A DNA stretch of 64,000 nt from Clostridia bacterium UC5.1-2E3 (GTDB taxonomy: Bacteria; Bacillota; Clostridia; Lachnospirales; Lachnospiraceae): NCBI GenBank assembly GCA_001304875.1, contig BBZO01000004.1:1-64000 (forward strand). The letters run 5' to 3'. A program made the translations under genes and the position numbers. This document shows, piece after piece, positions 1 to 8,090 of the stretch. Positions within the stretch are counted from its first letter, which is position 1. Each line of letters begins with the position of its first letter. Under the pieces are notes generated by a model. The model saw only the letters and a list, made by a program, of their open reading frames with translations. It searched no databases and had not been told where the DNA came from.

Positions 1-206
1 GGCCGGGGACGCTCTGGGGTTTCGTTTGGCGCACAACGCCAAACGAAAAGGGGACTACGGAGAGCAAAATTTCATCAGAAATTTTGATCGAATGTCCCCC
101 GGTCCCCAGAAGCGCCCCCGGCCGGCCGTCTAAGTCATACCCATTGAGGCTCCCGGAACGGTCATCTCCCCCGCTCCTTCCACTGCCCCCGCCGCCTGCG
201 AATCCT
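1..206. repeat. Structured palindromic element A (right part; left part cut off by window start)
   Basis: Two perfect hairpins lie inside a larger fold. TTTCGTTTGGCG (20-31) pairs with CGCCAAACGAAA (37-48) across loop CACAA, and CAAAATTTC (65-73) pairs with GAAATTTTG (78-86). An outer imperfect stem joins 1-19 with 104-123. The right flank to about 206 resembles the right arm of element B near 25.7 kb, sharing a CTAAG segment and a TGCCCCCGCC...CGAATCCT end, so its left arm probably lies upstream of the window. It abuts the 3' end of the lacI-type gene. Function unknown; this is a non-coding repeat. Confidence 0.75.
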
Positions 207-213
207 ATTTCCC

Positions 214-1289
214 TCAAGTGTAAATCCCATCCACCCCTCGCGTCCCCTCAAAACACCCAACATTCCCATTCGTCACCACCTGCGGCAGCACCAGCTCCTC
301 GCTGCGAAACGATTCCTTCCTGGTCAGCAGATAGTCAACCAGAATCTGCGCCGCCCGCTGGGCCTGCTCGAAGGAACGCTTGTGAATAATGGCGGATATG
401 CGCCGGTTTTTCAGAAGTTCAATATTCTCCGGAAATACATCGCTCCCCACGGTGAGAAGCCTGTGGTCTAAATCCTGGGTGGCCTGGGAGATCGCCAGCG
501 TATTTCTCGCGCTGGTGGAATAGAGCCCCACCACATCGGCGTCGGAGGCCAGAAGCCGGGAGATCTCAAGCCGGTGGCCTGGATGCCGTCATAGTTGATC
601 AGCTTGATCATTCTGTAATTTTTCCCGTAACGTCCGATCTGTTCCTCGAAGCCCAGCGCATTCTGCCGCTGGTCCTCGATGCTGAAATCGCCGGTGAGGA
701 TGATTTTCCCGCCCTGGCCGCTCTGCAGGTTGAGAAACAGGTCGGCGGCGATTTTTCCGGCAATCTCGTTGCAGCCGGTGACGCAGCAGAGCCGCCCGGC
801 CGCCCGGCAGTCTGTTCCCACAAACACGTAGGGAATCCGGCGGCTGTCCAGCTGGCGGCAGGCGTCCAGGAAGGCCTCGTCCTCCACGCCCATGGTGATG
901 ACGCCGTTTAACTGGCCGCCCATCTCCTCGCACACCCGCTGCATGGTCTCGCCCAGAGTTTTCGGCGAGCGCTCATAGGAGAAGCGGTGTCCCTTCACCA
1001 TGTATCCGTAGGAGCCGTCCAGCACGGCCTGCACCCCGTCCCACAGGCTGGCCGCGTAATACTGATTTTCATCCTCCGCGTCCGGGAGGACAATGGCGAT
1101 ATTGACCTCGCCTTTCTTTAAGGTGGAGGCAAGAACGTTGGGGCGGTAGTTCATTTCCTTCGCCACGCGCAGGATATTCTGCCGCTGTTCGTCCCCGACG
1201 CCCTCCAGTCCCTTTAATGCGCGCTGAACCGTGGCCGGCGTGACGCCCGCCACCTTCGCGATATCTGCAAGTGTGACCCGTTTTCCCAT
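214..1289 (-). CDS. LacI-family transcriptional regulator (one frameshift)
   Basis: N-terminal helix-turn-helix TLADIAKVAGVTPATVQRA (residues about 6-24) followed by a periplasmic-binding-protein-like sensor domain, the LacI/GalR layout. The reading frame shifts by -1 near 565: the first part ends at INYDGIQATG and the sequence resumes with EISRLLASDADVVGLYS. I chose the Met at 1289 because GGAAAGG precedes it at good spacing; a Met six codons upstream (1307) has no ribosome site. It is divergent from the TRAP/uronate operon and probably controls it, perhaps binding TTTTGCGCAAAA at 1580. The inducer is unknown; a uronate derivative is an inference from context. Confidence 0.88.
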
Positions 1290-1378
1290 GGGCTTTTTCC
1301 TTTCCATAAAAAATTACTTTGCGATTACTTAATAGCAAACCATTTTTTTAATGGATGTCAAGTGGACCAACTTGAAAT

Positions 1379-1521
1379 GCTAAAAATTTAGTACATAAAA
1401 ATAAAATAACTAAAAATATTTTTATAAAAGTAGTAACTTGACTAAAAATATATTTAGATATAATGCACAGATGACGAAAATATATTTGTAAATTGCAAAC
1501 AAAATAACTAAAAATATATTG
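1379..1521. repeat. Helically phased A/T repeats upstream of TRAP promoter
   Basis: ACTAAAAATAT-type copies begin at 1409, 1441, 1474 (ACGAAAATATATTT) and 1507, with a weaker GCTAAAAATTTA at 1379. Spacings are 30, 32, 33 and 33 bp, about three helical turns, and the last copy runs into the -35 box. They may be UP-element-like or bent DNA, or repeated activator sites. The pattern is seen directly; the role is inferred. Confidence 0.6.
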
Positions 1522-1547
1522 ACATCCATAAAAAACAGGGATATAAT
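1519..1547 (+). promoter_or_regulatory. Sigma-A promoter of TRAP/uronate operon
   Basis: Perfect consensus TTGACA (1519-1524), 17-bp spacer, TATAAT (1542-1547), about 100 bp before dctP. The sequence TTGACATCCAT recurs inverted at 1351-1361, where it could serve as the -35 region for the divergent regulator. Confidence 0.85.
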
Positions 1548-1579
1548 GACCATACAACCGTAAAAAATGGTTTAAATGG

Positions 1580-1591
1580 TTTTGCGCAAAA
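1580..1591. promoter_or_regulatory. Candidate LacI-family operator
   Basis: TTTTGCGCAAAA is a perfect 12-bp palindrome with the central CG typical of LacI-family operators, placed about 35 bp downstream of the -10 box, where a repressor would block transcription. A second imperfect palindrome, TCAAGTGGACCAACTTGA, lies at 1358-1375 on the regulator side. Assignment to the neighbouring regulator is inference. Confidence 0.5.
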
Positions 1592-1651
1592 ACTAAATTT
1601 TTTTATCAAAATACGTAAACGATTGAGTAAAATGGAGGAGGAACAAAAATT

Positions 1652-2752
1652 ATGATGATGTGGAAAAAAGTTTTAGCGGCGGTATCTATTACCACTATGA
1701 CGGCTGTGAGCCTGGCAGGCTGTGTGGGCTCTTCCGGGGCTACTGTAACCACTGAGGCAGCCGCAGCGGCGGCAGACAGCGAGGCTTCGGCCGACAGCGC
1801 TGCCGGACAGAACATAACATCTGAGACCAAAGTGTGGAAAGTGGCGTTTAACCAGACGACAGACCATCCGCAGTACAAGGTGATGGAGGAGTTTGGAAGA
1901 AAATTCAACGAAGCGACCGATGGCCGCTATGCCTTTGAGATTTATCCCAACGAGACGCTGGGGGCCCAGAGAGAGACGCTGGAGCAGATCCAGTCCGGAA
2001 CGATTGAGCTTTCCATCGTGAACAACACCCATCCGGGAAGCGTTTCCGATTATTTCAAGGCGTTTGATATGCCTTTTGTATTCGACAGCGTTGAGGAAGC
2101 CATGACGTTCATGAAGGAGTCTCCGGTGATGGACAAGGTGAAGGCTGACTGCGAGCAGTACGGTTTCCGCATTGCCACCTATCTTCCGGCAGGAACCAGA
2201 AGCATGTATACTGCAAATAAGCCCATCTACAGCGTAGATGATATGAAGGGCCTCAAGGTCCGCACCATGGAATCTGATGTGTATGTGCAGATGATGGATG
2301 CATTTGGCGGAAGTGCGGCTCCGATGGCCATGGGTGAGCTTTATACCGCAATCCAGTCCGGCGTTGTGGACGGTGCGGAGAACAATGAAATCACCTATGT
2401 AAACTCCAAACACTATGAGGTGGCTCCCTACTGGTCCCAGACTAATCATCTGATCGTTCCGGACTGGCTGATCATGAGCAACGACGCATACGAGAGCCTT
2501 TCCGACGAGGATCGGGCAATCTTTGACGAGCTGGTGGCGGGAATCATGGACGAGGTATATGCACAGTGGAACGACAACGTGGATGAGCTGATGGCTTCCT
2601 TAGATACTTCTAAGGTGACGATCGTTCCGGAAGAGGAAATTGATTCCGAGTCCTTCCGTGAGGCTATTGCTCCCGTCAACGAGGCGCTTGTAAATTCCAA
2701 CGAAAAGATTAAAGAAGTTTATGATGCAATTATGGAAATGAAAGCTGAGTAA
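1652..2752 (+). CDS. TRAP transporter substrate-binding lipoprotein DctP
   Basis: The 366-residue protein has a lipoprotein signal peptide (lipobox LAGC, residues 21-24), a Ser/Ala-rich linker, and a DctP-type solute-binding domain. The family signatures include a KVAFNQTTDHP opening strand, LGAQRETLEQIQSGTIE, and the MKGLKVRTME segment bearing the conserved ligand-pairing arginine. GGAGGAGG precedes a run of Met codons (ATGATGATG), so the exact start may be 1652, 1655 or later. It would capture an organic acid outside the cell and hand it to DctQM. The enzymes downstream suggest unsaturated or plain hexuronates as substrate. No frameshift. Confidence 0.93.
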   Translation: MMMWKKVLAAVSITTMTAVSLAGCVGSSGATVTTEAAAAAADSEASADSAAGQNITSETKVWKVAFNQTTDHPQYKVMEEFGRKFNEATDGRYAFEIYPNETLGAQRETLEQIQSGTIELSIVNNTHPGSVSDYFKAFDMPFVFDSVEEAMTFMKESPVMDKVKADCEQYGFRIATYLPAGTRSMYTANKPIYSVDDMKGLKVRTMESDVYVQMMDAFGGSAAPMAMGELYTAIQSGVVDGAENNEITYVNSKHYEVAPYWSQTNHLIVPDWLIMSNDAYESLSDEDRAIFDELVAGIMDEVYAQWNDNVDELMASLDTSKVTIVPEEEIDSESFREAIAPVNEALVNSNEKIKEVYDAIMEMKAE

Positions 2753-2767
2753 AAGGGGCGCGACGGC

Positions 2768-3267
2768 ATGAAAGCTTTAAGACAGATACTTAATAAAATC
2801 GCCGAATCCATAAGCTGGGTTGTCCTGGGAATTATGGTGGTGCTGGTGACGTGGCAGGTGGTTTCCAGATATTTCTTCCACAGCCCGGTTCCGTGGACGG
2901 AGACCATGACCAGATACCTGTTCGTATGGCTGGTACTGATCAACGGCGCATATATTTTCGGCAGGCGCGAGCATATGAATATTTCCTATGTGCGTGGGAA
3001 ATGTCTCCCGGTGGCCAGAGGATACTCTGTGTGATTACTGAGGCGGTATCGTGTCTCTTCGCCGTGGTGGTTCTGGTAGGAGGCGGTCTGCTGGCCGTGA
3101 ATGTGGGACTTCCCCAGAAAGATGCGGCACTGGAAATCAGCATGGGCATCGTCTACGCGGCACTGCCAATCAGCGGAGTTTTGACCGCATTCTATACCGT
3201 CTGCAACATCCATGATATCCTTACCGGCCGTCTGGATGTTGTGGAGACACTGGCAAAGGAGGAATAA
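2768..3267 (+). CDS. TRAP transporter small permease DctQ (frameshift)
   Basis: Small membrane subunit of the tripartite transporter, about 166 residues with four predicted transmembrane helices. The family motif VSRYFFHSPVPWTETMTRYLF is split here only by description: see the VSRYFF and PWTE blocks near residues 33-45. The frame shifts near 2993-3003 (GGGAAATG, probably one A missing), after which the sequence continues as MSPGGQRILCVITEAV to the stop at 3265-3267. It sits 15 bp after dctP and 3 bp before dctM, so it is cotranscribed. DctQ links the binding protein to the large permease. Confidence 0.85.
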
Positions 3268-3270
3268 AAG

Positions 3271-4575
3271 ATGTCGTCAGCAGTTGTATGCGGACTTATC
3301 ATGCTGACGCTGGTGGTGGTCCTGTTAGTGATCGGGACGCCCATCAGCGTGGCCATAGGAACGGCTTCGGCAGCGGCCATGCTCACCATTCTGGCGCCGG
3401 AAAAGGCCATACTGGTGTCTGCCCAGAAAATGTTTTCCGGTACGAACAGCTTCTCGCTGCTTGCACTTCCGTTCTTTATACTCGCCGGTATTCTGATGAA
3501 CAACGGCGGTATTGCGAGAAAACTTGTAAATTGCGCGAAGATACTGGCGGGGGGACTTCCCGGCTCCCTGGCTCAGACCAATATTGTGGCCAACATGCTG
3601 TTTGGAGCTGTTTCCGGCTCCGGTTCGGCGGCCGCGGCGGCCATCGGCGGAATCATGGGACCGCTGGAGGAGGAAGAGGGCTACGACAAGAGTTACTACG
3701 CTGCTGTCAACATCGCCTCCGCTCCCACGGGAATGATGATCCCGCCCAGCAATACTCTGATTGTATACGCCACCGTGGCGGGAACGGTTTCCATCAGCGC
3801 TCTGTTTATGGCCGGTTATCTCCCGGGTATTTTCTGGGGCATCGGAAATATGATTGTCGCTGGATTCATGGCGAAGAAGCTGGGCTATAAGAGAAGCGAG
3901 AAACTTCCAATGAAACAGAATCTTCTGCTGGTGCTGGACGCCATTCCTTCTTTAATGATGATCGTCGTTGTCATCGGCGGTATACTGATCGGCGCGTTCA
4001 CCGCTACCGAGGGTTCGGCCATCGCGGTGGTTTACGCTCTGGTTCTTGGATTTATTTATAAAAATCTGAAGCTGAAGGAGCTTCCCGGCATTCTTCTGGA
4101 GGCGGCCTGTATGACCTCCATTATCCTGCTGATGATCGGTATTTCCAGCATCATGTCTTACGTGATGGCGTTTACCGGTATTCCCAAAATGATAGCTTCC
4201 GCGCTTTTGGGCTTGACAACCAACAAATATCTGATATTACTTATAATGAACATATTTCTTCTGTTCCTGGGAACTTTCATGGATCCGACGCCGGCGATTC
4301 TTATTTTTACGCCGATTTTCCTGCCGATCTGTGAGAGCTTTGGAATGAGCCCGATTCATTTTGGACTGATGATCACCTTCAATCTGTGTATCGGCGCCAT
4401 CACTCCTCCTGTGGGAACGGTCATGTTCACTGGTTGCCGTGTGGCTAATACCAATATAGAGACTATCATTAAGAGGCTGCTCCCGTTTTTCGGCGTGACG
4501 ATCATTGTACTGATGCTGGTGACATATTTTGAGCCCATCACAATGTTTATCCCGAGGCTGCTGGGACTGGCCTAA
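3271..4575 (+). CDS. TRAP transporter large permease DctM
   Basis: The 434-residue polytopic protein has the usual length of DctM. It carries family landmarks such as FILAGILMNNGGIARKLV, GAVSGSGSAAAAAIGGIM, APTGMMIPPSNTLIVYA and TPPVGTVMF, and a dozen hydrophobic segments. DctM provides the Na+-driven translocation path, and with DctP and DctQ forms one transporter. The next gene starts about 20 bp downstream, supporting one operon with the uronate enzymes. Confidence 0.94.
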   Translation: MSSAVVCGLIMLTLVVVLLVIGTPISVAIGTASAAAMLTILAPEKAILVSAQKMFSGTNSFSLLALPFFILAGILMNNGGIARKLVNCAKILAGGLPGSLAQTNIVANMLFGAVSGSGSAAAAAIGGIMGPLEEEEGYDKSYYAAVNIASAPTGMMIPPSNTLIVYATVAGTVSISALFMAGYLPGIFWGIGNMIVAGFMAKKLGYKRSEKLPMKQNLLLVLDAIPSLMMIVVVIGGILIGAFTATEGSAIAVVYALVLGFIYKNLKLKELPGILLEAACMTSIILLMIGISSIMSYVMAFTGIPKMIASALLGLTTNKYLILLIMNIFLLFLGTFMDPTPAILIFTPIFLPICESFGMSPIHFGLMITFNLCIGAITPPVGTVMFTGCRVANTNIETIIKRLLPFFGVTIIVLMLVTYFEPITMFIPRLLGLA

Positions 4576-4594
4576 AAGAAAGGGAATGAGAGAG

Positions 4595-4944
4595 ATGGAG
4601 ATTTTTGAGAATGTAGGAAGATTTGTCTGGGAGAAGGACTGCGAGGTTGAGGTTCTGGATTCGGGTGTCAGACGGTGCATCAAGGATACATCGACGATCT
4701 GATGGTCGCCGAGCTCAAGTGGGACAAGGGCCAGGTGGGCGAGGTTCACTCCCATCCCCACCGCCAGTGCGACTACATCATCAGCGGGACCTTCGAGGCG
4801 GAATTAAACGGAGAGAAGCGCATCTTAAAGGCGGGCGACTGCTTCTATATCGAGGCAAATGTTCCCCATGGACTGGTTTCCCTGGAGGACGGAGGCGTGA
4901 TCCTTGACATCTTTACGCCCATGAGAAAAGATTTTCTCAAGTAG
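4595..4944 (+). CDS. kdgF: KdgF-like cupin protein (frameshift)
   Basis: Single-domain cupin of about 116 residues. Metal-binding motif 1 is seen in EVHSHPHRQCDYIISG and motif 2 in GDCFYIEANVPHG. The start is the Met at 4595 (MEIFENVGRFVWEK). A -1 shift near 4672 (CGGTG, probably one G lost) separates it from HQGYIDDLMVAELKW. KdgF-type cupins help convert 4,5-unsaturated uronates to the linear keto form, and the neighbours encode the next two steps. The family assignment rests on motifs and context; a generic cupin is the alternative. Confidence 0.72.
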
Positions 4945-5057
4945 ACAGACAAGATAATTACCCCCTGAAAATACGACCGGAAGCACTCTGGAGCGGAGAC
5001 GCCCCCGGGTGCTTTTGGGAGGTTATGGAAAAATAAAGGAAAAGGAGACAACACACT

Positions 5058-5696
5058 ATGAAAATCGCACTGATCAACGAAAACAGCCAGGCGGCGAAAA
5101 ATTCCATGATTGAGAACGCGCTGCGCAAGGTGGTGGAGCCCATGGGACACCAGGTGTTTAACTACGGCATGTATACCGCTGAGGATGAGGAGCAGCTCAC
5201 CTACGTGCAGGTGGGGATTCTGGCCGCGGTTCTTCTGAACTCCGGCGCGGCGGACTACGTGATCACAGGCTGCGGCACGGGCGAGGGGGCCATGCTGGCC
5301 TGCAATTCCTTCCCGGGCGTTATCTGCGGCCATGTGGAGGACGCGCTGGACGCCTACACCTTTGCCCAGATCAACGACGGAAACGCCATCGCCATCCCTT
5401 TCGCCAAGGGCTTCGGCTGGGGCGGCGACTTAAATCTGGAGTACATTTTCGAGAAGCTTTACGTGGAGGAGAGCGGCCAGGGCTATCCCAGGGAGCGCGC
5501 GGTTCCGGAGAAGCGCAACAAAAAGATTCTCGACGAGGTGAAGACGGTCACCTACCGCGATTTAAACAGCATCTTAAAGGAGATGGACCGTGAGCTCACG
5601 AAGGGCGCGCTGTCCACCGAGGGCTTCGGAAAATATTTCTGGGATAACTGCAGGGACGAGGCGCTGGCTGAGACTGTGAGAGAAATCCTTAAATAA
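5058..5696 (+). CDS. RpiB/LacAB-family sugar isomerase, DhuI-like
   Basis: 212 residues of the RpiB/LacA/LacB fold. The core signature is ITGCGTGEGAMLACNSFPGV (about residues 75-94), the counterpart of the catalytic cysteine loop in ribose-5-phosphate isomerase B, followed by the HVEDALDAYTFAQINDGNAI segment. A C-terminal extension relative to RpiB matches the larger DhuI subgroup, which isomerises 4-deoxy-L-threo-5-hexosulose uronate in place of KduI. The position between a KdgF-like cupin and a KduD-like reductase favours this role. AAGGAG lies 14 bp before the ATG. Confidence 0.75.
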   Translation: MKIALINENSQAAKNSMIENALRKVVEPMGHQVFNYGMYTAEDEEQLTYVQVGILAAVLLNSGAADYVITGCGTGEGAMLACNSFPGVICGHVEDALDAYTFAQINDGNAIAIPFAKGFGWGGDLNLEYIFEKLYVEESGQGYPRERAVPEKRNKKILDEVKTVTYRDLNSILKEMDRELTKGALSTEGFGKYFWDNCRDEALAETVREILK

Positions 5697-5726
5697 ATTC
5701 TTGAAAATCAGTGGGAGGAAAACAAT

Positions 5727-6524
5727 ATGGGAGCAAATTTTTCGCTTGAGGGAAAAGTCGCGCTGGTGACAGGCGCTGCCTATGGAATCGGCTTTGCCAT
5801 GGCAAAGGGCCTGGCGGAGGCCGGAGCGTCCATCGCGTTCAACTGCAGAAGCAAGGAGCACATGGACCAGGCGCTGGCCGACTATGAGAAGGCAGGCATC
5901 AAGGCCAAGGGATACATCTGCGATGTGACCGTGGAGGAGGATGTGCAGAAGATGGTGGCTGACATCGAGGCGACCATGGGAACCATCGACATTCTGGTGA
6001 ACAACGCCGGAATCATCAAGAGAATCCCCATGCACGAGATGAAGGCCGAGGAGTTCCGCCAGGTGGTGGACATCGATCTGAACGCCCCGTTCATCGTCTC
6101 CAAGGCGGTGATTCCGGGCATGATGAAGAAGGGGCACGGCAAGATCATCAACGTCTGCTCCATGATGAGCGAGCTGGGACGCGAGACGGTTTCCGCCTAC
6201 GCGGCGGCCAAGGGCGGCTTAAAGATGCTGACGAAAAACATCGCTTCCGAGTACGGCGAGTACAACATCCAGTGCAACGGCATCGGACCGGGCTACATCG
6301 CCACCCCGCAGACCGCGCCGCTGCGCGAGATGCAGCCGGACGGCTCCAGACATCCCTTCGACCAGTTTATCGTGGCCAAGACTCCGCAGGCACGCTGGGG
6401 CACGCCGGAGGACCTGGTGGGGCCGACGGTATTTCTGGCGTCGGACGCCTCCAATTTCGTGAACGGCCATATCCTCTATGTGGACGGAGGCATCCTGGCC
6501 TATATCGGAAAACAGCCGAAGTAG
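5727..6524 (+). CDS. kduD: 2-dehydro-3-deoxy-D-gluconate 5-dehydrogenase (KduD/DhuD)
   Basis: The 265-residue short-chain dehydrogenase has the nucleotide motif TGAAYGIG (residues 15-22), NNAG, and the catalytic Ser-Tyr-Lys set (CSMMS and YAAAKGG). GPGYIATPQTAPLRE and the C-terminal FVNGHILYVDGGILAYIGK are typical of the KduD/gluconate 5-dehydrogenase group. It would reduce 2,5-diketo-3-deoxygluconate to 2-keto-3-deoxygluconate. It starts 30 bp after dhuI with GTGGGAGGA as ribosome site. The later KDG kinase and aldolase are not in this window. Confidence 0.88.
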   Translation: MGANFSLEGKVALVTGAAYGIGFAMAKGLAEAGASIAFNCRSKEHMDQALADYEKAGIKAKGYICDVTVEEDVQKMVADIEATMGTIDILVNNAGIIKRIPMHEMKAEEFRQVVDIDLNAPFIVSKAVIPGMMKKGHGKIINVCSMMSELGRETVSAYAAAKGGLKMLTKNIASEYGEYNIQCNGIGPGYIATPQTAPLREMQPDGSRHPFDQFIVAKTPQARWGTPEDLVGPTVFLASDASNFVNGHILYVDGGILAYIGKQPK

Positions 6525-6714
6525 CGAAGGATTCCTTACGCCTTTGTTGCAGTTGAATCCAGAGGAATCATGTCGCTTTTTGTAGAAAAACGCAGATAAT
6601 ACGGGCATCACGAATGAGGATGCTGTATTCTGTGCATGTAAGCGGGCGGGCGCCTGCAGACTGCGATCCCGGGTAAGGAATACTGCCTCCTGTGAAAATA
6701 AGGAGGAAGTTAAA
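6525..6714. other. Leader region between kduD and gltS
   Basis: 190 bp without a convincing gene. It contains a GATAAT-like box near 6595, a G/C-rich stretch near 6645-6672, and the CCTCCT/AGGAGG pair described separately. No strong terminator for the upstream operon is visible. Confidence 0.4.
6686..6706 (+). promoter_or_regulatory. Hairpin that can mask the gltS ribosome site
   Basis: CCTCCT (6686-6691) is perfectly complementary to AGGAGG (6701-6706), with a 9-nt loop. AGGAGG is the ribosome binding site of gltS, eight bases before its ATG. The pairing would hide the site, suggesting translational control; the trigger is unknown. Confidence 0.5.
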
Positions 6715-7908
6715 ATGGCTGAAATAAGTCTGAATATGTATCATGCGGTCGCCCTGGCTGCCGTGCTTTTCTGGCTGGGCTCTGTTTTGTGCAAAAAGGT
6801 TCCGGTGTTTAACCGGTACTGTATTCCGGCCCCCCTGGTGGGCGGTGTCTGCTTCGCTGCTGTCAACACGATTCTGTACGCGTCGAATGTGGCGTTTATC
6901 TCCTTCGACGACACGCTGCAGACCGTGTTCATGAACATTTTCTTTACAACGGTAGGATTTACGGTGAGTCTCCCGCAGCTGAAAAAGGGCGGAAAATCCG
7001 TGGCTCTGTGTCTGGTTCTTGCGATTGCCATTACCTTTGCCCAGAATATCGTGGGTGTGGGCATCGTGGGAGCGCTCGGCGCGGATCCCCGTCTGGGCCT
7101 GTGCGCCGGCTCCATCGCGCTGATCGGAGGTCCCGGTACGGCTGCCGCCTACGGACAGGTGATGGATGAGATGGGAATTACCGGCGCGTCCGTGGCCGGC
7201 CTTGCCTGCGCCACCTTCGGTCTGGTGTCTGGTTCCATCATGGGCGGACCGACCGCGGCCAGAAGAATCAGAAAGCACAATCTGATCTGCCCCAACAAGG
7301 CGGCCAATGTCTCCGCCGAGGAGCTGGAGAATGAGAGCTTCACCACCACCAGCGGCCGCTTCGTGAAGGGCTTCATGCTCCTCATGCTGGCTCTCGGTAT
7401 CGGAAGCTTTGTCGGCGCGGTGCTGACTGACATTACGGGAATCACCTTCCCCAGCTACATCGGCGCAATGATTACCGCCGCTGTTGTCCGCAATGTGGTC
7501 GATGCGATTCACAGTGAATTTCCGGCGGAAGAGATCGATACGGTGGGCAACATGTCCCTGAGCCTGTTTCTGGCGATGGCGCTGGCAGGACTGCAGCTGT
7601 GGCTCCTGGTAGACCTGGCTGTTCCGCTGATCACAGCCCTGGCCGCACAGGTCATTCTGATGCTCATTTTCGTATACTTTGTGGTTTTCCACGTGATGGG
7701 CAGAGATTACGATGCCGCAGTTATGAGCGCCGGCTTCATTGGCTTTGCCATGGGCGCCACTTCCAACGCGATGGCTAACATGCAGGCCGTAACCAGACAG
7801 CATGGCCCGTCCCCCGTCGCCTACTTCGCGATTCCCATGGTGGGAAGTCTCTTTATAGATTTTATCAATGCCCTGGTTATCACCGGCATGCTGGACTACC
7901 TGTCATAG
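6715..7908 (+). CDS. gltS: Sodium/glutamate symporter GltS
   Basis: The 397-residue membrane protein has about ten helices and the GltS family pattern: IPAPLVGGV near residue 40, a first re-entrant motif GLCAGSIALIGGPGTAAAYG, and a second half with MALAGLQLWLL and GFAMGATSNAMANMQAVT. It imports glutamate with Na+. It is preceded by a strong, possibly masked, ribosome site and followed by a long terminator hairpin, so it is probably monocistronic. No shift or odd feature in the protein. Confidence 0.92.
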   Translation: MAEISLNMYHAVALAAVLFWLGSVLCKKVPVFNRYCIPAPLVGGVCFAAVNTILYASNVAFISFDDTLQTVFMNIFFTTVGFTVSLPQLKKGGKSVALCLVLAIAITFAQNIVGVGIVGALGADPRLGLCAGSIALIGGPGTAAAYGQVMDEMGITGASVAGLACATFGLVSGSIMGGPTAARRIRKHNLICPNKAANVSAEELENESFTTTSGRFVKGFMLLMLALGIGSFVGAVLTDITGITFPSYIGAMITAAVVRNVVDAIHSEFPAEEIDTVGNMSLSLFLAMALAGLQLWLLVDLAVPLITALAAQVILMLIFVYFVVFHVMGRDYDAAVMSAGFIGFAMGATSNAMANMQAVTRQHGPSPVAYFAIPMVGSLFIDFINALVITGMLDYLS

Positions 7909-7941
7909 ACATATTAAAAAAATTATTTAAACAAATCTCCA

Positions 7942-8012
7942 GCGGAGATACCGGTTCGAGGTTCCGTCTTCTGTCGAAAGCGGAAGGGGAACCTCCCGGT
8001 ATCTCCGCTTTT
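7942..8012 (+). terminator. Rho-independent terminator of gltS
   Basis: GCGGAGATACCGG (7942-7954) pairs with CCGGTATCTCCGC (7996-8008), with an inner GAGGTTCC/GGAACCTC stem between them, followed by TTTTA. Confidence 0.85.
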
Positions 8013-8090
8013 ATTCCCGCTTGGAATTTCCTTCAAAAGGTGCTAAAATATTGTTAAAAAATTACCCCAAAGGAAAGTGCAGTCCAAGCT

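Noticed and set aside
1348-1557. Minus-strand ORF in the lacI-dctP intergenic region
   Set aside because: AT-rich low-complexity translation with no ribosome site, overlapping the promoter and repeats.
1600-1630. Possible CcpA cre site (ACGTAAACGATTGA)
   Set aside because: It matches only half of the cre consensus and lies close to the ribosome site; not strong enough to list.
6568-7803. A 411-codon minus-strand open frame
   Set aside because: Antisense to gltS, which has perfect family motifs; the antisense product resembles no protein.
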